The notes beneath the pieces were generated by a model. It was not told the origin of the DNA. It was given only the letters and a program-made list of their open reading frames with translations, and made no database searches. This document shows, piece by piece, positions 51,827 through 59,018 of a stretch of DNA of 59,018 nucleotides. The stretch comes from an uncultured bacterium (GTDB lineage Bacteria > Myxococcota_A > Polyangia > Polyangiales > Houyiibacteriaceae). The position numbers were made by a program, and so were the translations under genes. Position 1 is the stretch's first letter, and each line of letters starts with the position of its first letter. The stretch lies in NCBI GenBank assembly GCA_938024995.1, contig CALJDU010000101.1, forward strand, positions 1-59,018, in the 5' to 3' direction.

Positions 51827-52897
51827 TCACTGGCTCAGGGCGTAGACCAGGGCGCCCACGCCCACGATCGCCAGCAGCAAACCGAACGCCAAGACGACCG
51901 TCGGTGCACGGTTTCGCGGCAAGACGACGGGCTCGTCCACGAGGGACGGCGGACGAACAGCGGGATAGCTACTGGACGGAGACGTGAGCTCAAAAACCGG
52001 TTCAGGTTCTTCAGGTGCCGGCGCAGGTTCACGCGCCGCGGAGAGGAACTGCTCAAGCGCGTTCGCGAACTCACGCGCAGAGGCGTAGCGATCGTTCGGG
52101 TTCTTCGCGAGCGCCTTCATGACTACGCGCTCAAGCGCTTCTGGAACACGAGGCGCGCGACGGGAGAGCGGGATCGGGCTCGCCTTCACGTGAAGCTGGA
52201 TGAACTCGATCGGCTGCTTTGCGTCGAAGGGGAGCTTCCCCGACACCAGCTCATAGAGAATGGTCCCGAGAGAGTAGATGTCGCTGCGACCATCGAGCGT
52301 CTGCCCTCGCGCTTGCTCCGGGCTCATGAACTCCGGCGTACCAAACACCATCCCCTCGCGCGTCAGCACAAGTGAGTTCGGGTTCATCTCGCGCTCGGTC
52401 ACCTTGGCGAGACCAAAATCGAGCACCTTTGGGTAGTCGGTGATCCCGCCCTGGCTGGTCAGGAAAATATTCTCGGGTTTGAGATCGCGATGGATGATCC
52501 CGTAGGTGTGCGCTTCGTCTAGCGCGCCGCAAACCTGGACCATCACCTTCGCCGCGCGGGACGGCTCCATCGGTCCTTCCGAGCGAACCAGCTGGGCGAG
52601 GTTCTTCCCCTCGAGGTACTCCATGACGAAGTACCAGGCTCCGTCCTCCACCTGGCCGTACATGAAGACGCGCGCGGTGTTGGGGTGGCTCAAGTGGCTC
52701 ATCGCGCGCGCTTCTCGACGGAAGCGAGAGACGAGGTCTTTTCGCGAGAGATAGCGCGGGTGCAGGATCTTGATCGCGACAAAACGCCGCATGGAAGCCT
52801 GCTCGGCCTTGTAAACCGCGCCCATCCCCCCAGCGCCGATACGCTTCACGATACGAAACTGGCCGGCGACCTCGCGCCCGATGTACGGGTCACTCAC
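51827..52897 (-). CDS. Ser/Thr protein kinase with C-terminal membrane anchor
   Basis: A Hanks-type kinase of 356 residues. All core motifs are present: IGAGGMGAVYKAEQ (glycine loop), FVAIKIL (ATP-binding Lys), HRDLKPENIFL (catalytic loop), DFGLAKV (metal-binding Asp), and GTPEFMSPEQARG (activation segment and APE-equivalent). The kinase domain spans about 10-275, then a Pro/Glu linker and one transmembrane segment at about 330-352 with no extracellular sensor domain. This build is common in myxobacteria. Its substrate is unknown. It is on the same strand as, and upstream of, cyoE and SCO1. Confidence 0.95.
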   Translation of the reverse strand: MSDPYIGREVAGQFRIVKRIGAGGMGAVYKAEQASMRRFVAIKILHPRYLSRKDLVSRFRREARAMSHLSHPNTARVFMYGQVEDGAWYFVMEYLEGKNLAQLVRSEGPMEPSRAAKVMVQVCGALDEAHTYGIIHRDLKPENIFLTSQGGITDYPKVLDFGLAKVTEREMNPNSLVLTREGMVFGTPEFMSPEQARGQTLDGRSDIYSLGTILYELVSGKLPFDAKQPIEFIQLHVKASPIPLSRRAPRVPEALERVVMKALAKNPNDRYASAREFANALEQFLSAAREPAPAPEEPEPVFELTSPSSSYPAVRPPSLVDEPVVLPRNRAPTVVLAFGLLLAIVGVGALVYALSQ

Positions 52898-53006
52898 GCG
52901 CGGAGAATACCCTCGGACGCGCCGAAAATGGAAAGACTTTCAGCCGCTTGCCCGCGCAAATCGCATCCAAGAGGCAACCCGATAAGGGGGCGGTCGACAC
53001 CGGTGC

Positions 53007-53642
53007 ATGCGCCCTCGCCAACCAACCGCTCCTCCGACGCGACCTTCTCGCCAATCAGAACGTAAGACTGAACGTCCCCGAGGGCGCCCGGCCCGAACGC
53101 CGAACGGAAAAAGCAAGTTCAAGAAGGTGCTGGGTCGCGGCGAACCGACCTCTTCTCGGCGAACGCCGCCAGACAGTCGCCAGGACCCCGCGACGCCCCT
53201 GCGGACGCAAGGCGCGCCCGCACGCACGAACCACGGACCGATCGCCGAGCGAGCCATAGCGGATCGAGAGGACGTTCGTGATGAGCGTCTCCCGACAAGT
53301 GAAGAGCCGCGAACGTTCGACCGGGTGAGCCTCCACCCCGCGCTCATTCGCCCTCCTGAGAGCGCCGCGGCCGTTCCTGGTTCTGGCCTCGCGCATGCGC
53401 AGACCGCGGCAATGGTCGATCGCTTGGTTCGCTCTCTTCGCGTGGGAACGGTGAACGGCGACCCCGTCGTTCATCTCGATCTAAGTCAGCGCGACGTGAA
53501 GGTTGAGCTTCGGCGCGATGGTGAAGCGGTTCACGCTGTTCTCCGAGGCGACGCTCCCGAGCTCGATTCCCTGGCGGAGCGCATTCGCGAAGAGATGAGC
53601 GACCGTGACATCGACGCGACGCTGGAGCTCGCGCCGGAGTGA
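53007..53642 (+). CDS. Protein with Pro/Arg-rich N-terminus and possible T3S4-like C-terminal domain
   Basis: A protein of 211 residues. Residues 1-115 are Pro/Arg/Thr/Ser-rich and probably disordered. The C-terminal 75 residues (VVHLDLSQRDVKVELRRDG, then LDSLAERIREEMSDRD) are predicted as beta strands then a helix, and resemble the substrate-specificity-switch domain of FliK, YscP and HpaP from type III secretion systems. This is judged from pattern only. No other secretion gene is in the window. The stop codon abuts that of convergent ctaA, with no bases between. Confidence 0.65.
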   Translation: MRPRQPTAPPTRPSRQSERKTERPRGRPARTPNGKSKFKKVLGRGEPTSSRRTPPDSRQDPATPLRTQGAPARTNHGPIAERAIADREDVRDERLPTSEEPRTFDRVSLHPALIRPPESAAAVPGSGLAHAQTAAMVDRLVRSLRVGTVNGDPVVHLDLSQRDVKVELRRDGEAVHAVLRGDAPELDSLAERIREEMSDRDIDATLELAPE

Positions 53643-54644
53643 TCAGGCAGTGGCTGCCGCCGCGGAGCCCACCTCACCGCTTAGGTCAGGCGCGTCCAGG
53701 GTTTCGGTAAAGACCAAAGCGGCCAGCCACACAAGCGCGATCCACAGGGCGTCCGCGACGAGCAGGTGCAGGAGCTGCATCCAGACGGGCGCGAGCAACC
53801 AGACGTTGAGGAACCCGACCGCGATCTGGAGAACGAAGAAGCAGAGCGCGGCGAGCGCCACGCGACGATGTTCGCTTCGACGGGGCGCCGCCCCAAAAAT
53901 CTGCCCCACCGTGAACATCGTGAGCGCCCCGACCGCGAGCGCGATCAGCGGGTGATAGACGCGAAGGCGAACAAACAGATGCGCGTTCGGATCCCGATCT
54001 TGAGCGAGACCTTCGGCGAGCGTCTCCACGCGAAAGATCGTGTCGCCGAGCGCGACGATCGCGCCGCTCATCCCGAGCAACAACACGCCCGCGAGCACCA
54101 CCAGCAGCGCGATCGAGAGCGGCTCTCGTTCACGTCGGCGCGCCCCTCGCGGCTCCGCGAAGAAGACCAAGAGCGTGAGCGCGACGAGCAAGAGGAACGT
54201 GTTGAGGAGATGGCCTCCGGTCCACCAGCCGCGCGCGAGCGAAGGGTTGTCGGCGACCATCTTGAGGACCACGAGACCCGCGCCGATCAGCGCTTCGGTG
54301 GTCATCAAGAAGAGCCCGAGCGCAGCGTAGCGACGCACCCGATGCCGCTTAGGCGCGACCCGCCGCGCGTAGAGGAAGACGCCGAGCGCGAAGAACCAGG
54401 CGAGCCCCGAGGTCACGCGGTGCGCGAACTCGACGACCGTCTTTCGCTCAGGGGCGAACGGGATGAGCTCACCATTGCAGCTCGGCCAGTGGTCTCCGCA
54501 GCCATCTCCAGAGAGGGTCGCGCGCACGAACGCGCCGTAGACGATGACCAAGACCGTGTAGCCCAAGAACGCCCAAGCGACCGCCCGAAACCGCCGCAGG
54601 GGATCGCCGTCTACTCCGTTCCCGTTGTCTCTACGCGCGCCCAT
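53643..54644 (-). CDS. ctaA: Haem A synthase (COX15/CtaA family)
   Basis: Oxidises the methyl group of haem O to give haem A for cytochrome aa3 oxidase. The protein has 333 residues and about eight transmembrane helices. The two-fold repeated haem-ligand His residues are seen in EFAHRVTSG, GGHLLN, VYHPLIA and LLHLLVAD. An N-terminal Cys pair occurs in GDGCGDHWPSCNG, as in many bacterial CtaA proteins. It is near but not in one unit with cyoE and SCO1. Confidence 0.95.
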   Translation of the reverse strand: MGARRDNGNGVDGDPLRRFRAVAWAFLGYTVLVIVYGAFVRATLSGDGCGDHWPSCNGELIPFAPERKTVVEFAHRVTSGLAWFFALGVFLYARRVAPKRHRVRRYAALGLFLMTTEALIGAGLVVLKMVADNPSLARGWWTGGHLLNTFLLLVALTLLVFFAEPRGARRREREPLSIALLVVLAGVLLLGMSGAIVALGDTIFRVETLAEGLAQDRDPNAHLFVRLRVYHPLIALAVGALTMFTVGQIFGAAPRRSEHRRVALAALCFFVLQIAVGFLNVWLLAPVWMQLLHLLVADALWIALVWLAALVFTETLDAPDLSGEVGSAAAATA

Positions 54645-54686
54645 CTGCTCGCGGCTGTAGGCTTGAACGCTCAGGAGGTCAACGGC

Positions 54687-55607
54687 TCAGAACGCGCGGG
54701 AGAGCGAGTCGAGGTTCTCCTTCGCGAGCTCCGGCAGGAACAGCTGCGGCAGCTCGGTCCGCGAAGCTTGGATCGCGGCGCTCAGTTTGCTGATGCTCGC
54801 GCGCTGCAGGCTCTCTCGCCCGGCCCTGGCCCGCGCCGCCAATCCGATCGTCGCGAGCGGCGACCCTTCCTCGAGGTCCGGCAGGTTCTCTAGCGCCGCG
54901 CGTTCTGGGCGCTTGAAGAGGCTCGGGTACACGCGGTTCACGACCACGTGCGCGACCGGCATTTTGAGCTCGTCGCGGAGCGCTTCGTTGAGCTCGATCG
55001 ACTCGTTCGTCGGCATGTCTTCGGGGAGCGTCACGATGACCACGCCCGCCCGCGCCGGGTCCCGAAAGAGGTCGAGGGCGCGGACCGCTTCGCGGCGCAG
55101 AAGCCCTGGAGGCGCGATGTTTTGGATGACCTGGGGAACGCGGAGCATGTCGAGCCCGTGTCCCGTGGCAGGCGCGTCGAGGATCACGAGATCGTAGTCG
55201 GAGTCGCCATCGGGTCCGTGTCCAACCGCGTGGTAGTAGGCCTTGCCGAGCATGGACCACGCCTCGAGGCCGGGCGCGCCGCGCAAGAACGTTTTCGCGA
55301 CCTTGTTCTCGAAGACCGCGCGGTAGAGCGCCTTCACCTTCAAGATCATGAGGCCGTACTCCTCGATCGCGGCCGCGGGCGTCATGTTGACGGCGTCCAC
55401 GAGCGGGGCGACCTCGATGATCTCGTCGGTCACGGGCGGCGATCCGAACATCGAGCTGAGGCGCTCTCCGGGCGAGTTCGCCATCGCGATCAAGACCCGC
55501 TTCCGTTGGCGAGCCGCGGCGAGCGCCAGCGCTGCAGACACGGTGGTCTTTCCAACGCCGCCTTTTCCAACGACGAACAAGAAACGGCGGTCGAGAAGCG
55601 CGGTCAC
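54687..55607 (-). CDS. ArsA/GET3-family anion-transporting ATPase
   Basis: A P-loop ATPase of 306 residues in the ArsA/Get3 group. The P-loop is GKGGVGKTTVSAALALAAA at about 14-32, and the switch region reads LDAPATGHGLDMLRVP. Such ATPases either energise arsenite export or handle membrane proteins; no arsenic-resistance gene is nearby. It lacks a second half, so it is a single-domain form. The start is GTG 55607. The next gene on this strand is ctaA, 42 bp downstream, so co-transcription is possible. Confidence 0.88.
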   Translation of the reverse strand: MTALLDRRFLFVVGKGGVGKTTVSAALALAAARQRKRVLIAMANSPGERLSSMFGSPPVTDEIIEVAPLVDAVNMTPAAAIEEYGLMILKVKALYRAVFENKVAKTFLRGAPGLEAWSMLGKAYYHAVGHGPDGDSDYDLVILDAPATGHGLDMLRVPQVIQNIAPPGLLRREAVRALDLFRDPARAGVVIVTLPEDMPTNESIELNEALRDELKMPVAHVVVNRVYPSLFKRPERAALENLPDLEEGSPLATIGLAARARAGRESLQRASISKLSAAIQASRTELPQLFLPELAKENLDSLSRAF

Positions 55608-55689
55608 GGCGGCGCAGCGTAGCAGGCCCCCCGCTGCGCGGCCGACAATTCACGCTCACATGCGCTTCTGACGACGCAAAGGTGCACGC

Positions 55690-57624
55690 TCAGATGAGCA
55701 AGATCTCTTCGAGGTTGAGGCCCGCCGGGTACGCGTAGCTCGTGAACTGACCGAGGCCGTAGACGATCACGCCCACGCGCTCGCTGGCCTGAAGCTGATG
55801 CGTTCCGCCGCCGACAGAGACGATGCCGACTTCACGATCCCCCACCGTCTCCCAGGAGGCGCTCACATCCGAGCCGTCGAGCTGCACGCTCTGGCCGGGG
55901 GTACGCGTGATCATGATGTACGACTGGCCCATTGTGGACGCGTTGTACGAGGTCGGCGTAACGAAGGTGTAGTCCGACCGGAACTGCTCGCGCGGCACCA
56001 GGACCACCATCGCAGGGTCGCCTGCGGCCTGGGGCGGATCGGTCGAGAACTGCCCAGACAAGTACTGCGTCACCATCACGCCGCGATCACTGCTCACACG
56101 AAACGGTGTGCTCGCGGTGAACTCGTTCCAGCCACCCGCGTTGAGGTTCAACGTCGAGACTCCACCTTGAGGCGGGTCGATGGTCACCGTCGTCGCGTCA
56201 AACGCGGCCATCACGCGGACGACGTTTTGCGCGGTCGAGCCGGGCGCCCGGAGCGGCGCGGTCACATAGTTGGTCCCCCACGTCTGAAGCGGAGGCATCT
56301 GGTTCTCGAGGTGATCGCACGCCTCACGATCGTACGGCACGTAAGCGCAAACGTGACCGCCGAAGACCGCGATGGGGTGGTTGGCGCGAACGCGCGACCC
56401 GGAGAGATCAAAGTTCGCTTCGTTGCAGAACTCCAAGAAGGTCCCGCACCCCGGCATGTCATCCGGACAGAACTCGCGTCGCACGAATCCCGGTCGCCCC
56501 GCGGCGCAGGCAGGGGGCGCGGCCGCCATCACGTGGATGACCTCGCCGCGCGCGATGCTGAAGCTGATGGTCGTCCCCGCGGTCGCCGCTGGGAAGCGGC
56601 CGCTCACGTCCGCCGCGATGGGCGCCGTCAACGTGATGTCGACCTGGGTCGGCTCGGGCGTGGTCCCGACCACCGCGATGTAGCCGGGGATCGACGCGGC
56701 GGAGCGCTCGACACCAAAGAGGCCCATCTGCTCGATCGCGCGGGAGAGCGGCGAGAAGCTCGAAGCGATGTAGTCGCCCGTGAAGGAATGCGCCGGGAGG
56801 AGCAGCGAGGCGTCGTTGGTGTACGAGTAGTCAGGCTCGCCGAAGCGCGGGTTCAAGAAGTCATCGATCGTGCGACCGTTGTCGTAATCGAAGGGGTTGA
56901 ACTGCGCGACCGTGACCGGCCGGTCCGAGATCAAGCGGTACGCGCCGTTGGTCGCGCCGAAGCTGACAAAGGGATCGTCCATCCGGTCGTTCTGCCCAGG
57001 AACCCACGGCAAGACGATGTCCTGAAGGCCGTTCGGCGGAACCGCCGCCGACGAGATCATGGTCGCCCCGCGGAACACGCGCACGTTCGCCACTTCGCTG
57101 TTCGGGTTCGCGACGACCGCACGGAAGTCGTAGCGGCCCTCAAAGTCGGAGGAGTTGAAGAGCGGCGTCGGCCAGTACTCACACCCGATGTTCGAGCGGG
57201 AAGACTCCGCGGCGCCGCACGAGTCGGTGCAGAAGCCCGCGCCTCCACATGTCGCCCCGTTCTCCGCGCAGTCCCGTCCGGTCACGAAGCCGCTTCCGTC
57301 GGAGGCGCAGATCATCGACACGCTGCCCTCACATCGCCGCTGCCCGGGCGTGCAATCCACGCACCCTTCCGTGGGGTTGCAGGCGCTCGGACACGTCACC
57401 GGATCGACCATCGACATGCCATCAGGCCCGCAGGTGTAGTGAACGTTGCCCGCGCAGGCGCCCTGGCCTGGAACGCAGCCCGTTGAGGTGTCTGGGTTTT
57501 CGACCGAGGTGTCCATCGCCACGTCGGCGTCACGGCGCGGTCGGTCGTCGTCCCCGCAGCCAACCGTGATGAAAACGCAGAGCGCGAGCAATGAAACGAG
57601 GGAGAAGGAGTGAAGAGGTCGCAT
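55690..57624 (-). CDS. Lipoprotein with IgGFc-binding-like domain
   Basis: A lipoprotein of 644 residues (ATG 57624 gives a proper signal). The lipobox (ITVGC) is followed by Gly-Asp-Asp-Asp. Residues about 40-150 are Cys-rich (TGCVPGQGACAGNVHYTC, PSACNPTEGCVDCTPGQRRC). The rest is a large beta-rich region with SFTGDYIASSF, ANHPIAVFGGHVCAYVPYD, and PIAVFG/VMVTQYLSGQ motifs, which match the IgGFc-binding protein N-terminal domain found in bacterial and animal surface proteins. Function unknown; an adhesin is likely. Confidence 0.9.
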   Translation of the reverse strand: MRPLHSFSLVSLLALCVFITVGCGDDDRPRRDADVAMDTSVENPDTSTGCVPGQGACAGNVHYTCGPDGMSMVDPVTCPSACNPTEGCVDCTPGQRRCEGSVSMICASDGSGFVTGRDCAENGATCGGAGFCTDSCGAAESSRSNIGCEYWPTPLFNSSDFEGRYDFRAVVANPNSEVANVRVFRGATMISSAAVPPNGLQDIVLPWVPGQNDRMDDPFVSFGATNGAYRLISDRPVTVAQFNPFDYDNGRTIDDFLNPRFGEPDYSYTNDASLLLPAHSFTGDYIASSFSPLSRAIEQMGLFGVERSAASIPGYIAVVGTTPEPTQVDITLTAPIAADVSGRFPAATAGTTISFSIARGEVIHVMAAAPPACAAGRPGFVRREFCPDDMPGCGTFLEFCNEANFDLSGSRVRANHPIAVFGGHVCAYVPYDREACDHLENQMPPLQTWGTNYVTAPLRAPGSTAQNVVRVMAAFDATTVTIDPPQGGVSTLNLNAGGWNEFTASTPFRVSSDRGVMVTQYLSGQFSTDPPQAAGDPAMVVLVPREQFRSDYTFVTPTSYNASTMGQSYIMITRTPGQSVQLDGSDVSASWETVGDREVGIVSVGGGTHQLQASERVGVIVYGLGQFTSYAYPAGLNLEEILLI

Positions 57625-57788
57625 GAAAGTCCAGGAAAAGAGGAAGCGCTGCACCTTATCAGGCCGAAGGAGAAATCTCGATCTCACGGGTTGTCACACG
57701 GGAATGTGAAATCGCGATCGAACTGTTTCCTGGATGCAACGTGAGCGTCACACCCGGATGAGACGGTGCAAGCACGGACGAGGGAAAC

Positions 57789-58031
57789 ATGAGTACTCAG
57801 ACACGTCATCGATCGCGCTCCGCAACCCGCTCCACCCGGAGCGACAAGCCCGCGACCCGCCGGTCGGCCGTCGCGCTCCGCTCCGCCGCGATGGGGTGCG
57901 CGCTCCGCTCCGCCGCGACGGGGATCGCCCGTGGTCCCGAGGTGTTCGCCCACTACACCCTCGGCTCGATGGTGCTCCTGGTGAACATGGTTCGCTTCGG
58001 CGCCCAACTTCGCGAAGACCCGCAGGCCTAA
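57789..58031 (+). CDS. Small protein with internal 9-residue repeat
   Basis: An open frame of 80 residues with GAGGG just before the ATG. The N-terminus is Ser/Arg/Thr-rich, followed by a duplicated ALRSAAMGC/ALRSAATGI unit encoded by a 27-bp repeat, then a hydrophobic C-terminal segment (HYTLGSMVLLVNMVRFG). It sits between the IgGFc-type gene and the ABC transporter gene. Coding is plausible but not certain, because composition could reflect GC-rich noise. Confidence 0.5.
   Translation: MSTQTRHRSRSATRSTRSDKPATRRSAVALRSAAMGCALRSAATGIARGPEVFAHYTLGSMVLLVNMVRFGAQLREDPQA
57872..57924 (+). repeat. 27-bp direct repeat
   Basis: Two near-identical copies of CGCGCTCCGCTCCGCCGCGA (followed by variable bases) begin at 57872 and 57899, in frame within the small ORF. 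Confidence 0.8.
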
Positions 58032-58144
58032 CCAAACCAGAGCGAACCACACAGGCCGACCCAGGCAGAGCCCCACTCGGTACGCGGCTGCCCGCGGCAC
58101 AAATCTCGTCAAAGTGCGGCCGGTCGCCTGGTAGGGTCCTCCTG

Positions 58145-59018
<874 letters not shown>

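Noticed and set aside
55798..57486. A 562-residue plus-strand open frame opposite the IgGFc-like gene
   Set aside because: Arg/His/Ala-rich antisense frame with no domain; the opposite strand has a signal peptide, lipobox and recognised domain.

Overview
The window is 59 kb of GC-rich bacterial chromosome with dense coding, short intergenic gaps and no tRNA, rRNA, CRISPR, insertion sequence or prophage that I could recognise. Several features point to a myxobacterium-like member of the Myxococcota, perhaps in or near the Sandaracinaceae/Polyangiales. These are an AgmX/PglI-type C-terminal domain protein, a Ser/Thr protein kinase with a C-terminal membrane anchor, and very many lipoproteins with Asp/Thr/Ser/Ala-rich tethers, Cys-rich knot-like modules and FG-GAP, vWA or IgGFc-binding domains. 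The placement is inferred from gene content only.

Layout. 0-8.3 kb: lipoproteins, an SDR coupled to an M74-type peptidase, the AgmX/PglI-like protein with a clear terminator, and a TPR protein coupled to a repeat-bearing lipoprotein. 8.3-11.1 kb: a chlorite-dismutase-family gene, aroC and a coupled unknown gene. 11.1-15.9 kb: two large Cys-rich lipoproteins (one with FG-GAP repeats, one with an 84-bp tandem repeat array) and two small envelope proteins. 16-18.6 kb: purB-purC-purS with overlapping starts. 18.7-26.3 kb: a PHM-like copper monooxygenase lipoprotein, a LysM/M23 peptidase, a PHB-depolymerase-like esterase, an SLC12-type transporter, and a YHYH lipoprotein with a partner. 26.4-29.5 kb: an AraC regulator divergent from glutathione-dependent formaldehyde detoxification genes (adh, fghA). 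29.5-33.2 kb: a TauD-like dioxygenase behind a TetR gene with a double operator, then a stretch with broken genes. 33.2-37.7 kb: an unknown gene, an OPT transporter with a partner membrane protein, and a PQQ-type sugar dehydrogenase lipoprotein. 37.9-46.1 kb: an M24 peptidase, tatD, an S74-chaperone fibre protein coupled to a small lipoprotein, a CAP-domain protein, argJ and a class III aminotransferase. 46.2-50.2 kb: a vWA/calcium-repeat lipoprotein divergent from a Pal-like/CpoB-like pair. 50.2-55.6 kb: SCO1, cyoE, a protein kinase, a putative T3S4-domain protein, ctaA and an ArsA-like ATPase. 55.7-59 kb: an IgGFc-binding-domain lipoprotein, a small ORF, and an oligopeptide-type ABC ATPase that runs off the end.

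Working together: the SCO1, CyoE and CtaA genes supply copper and haem A for an aa3-type oxidase encoded elsewhere. Pal and CpoB homologues serve cell-envelope constriction. Adh and FghA turn formaldehyde into formate through glutathione adducts. PurB, PurC and PurS belong to purine synthesis. The theme that stands out is the lipoprotein inventory. Eight of about seventeen lipoproteins share an acidic tag (Cys-Gly-(Gly)-Asp-Asp-Asp) just after the lipidated cysteine and have elaborate ectodomains, whereas the recognisable periplasm-facing ones (CpoB, SCO1, Pal) lack it in that position. This could be a sorting signal for surface display.
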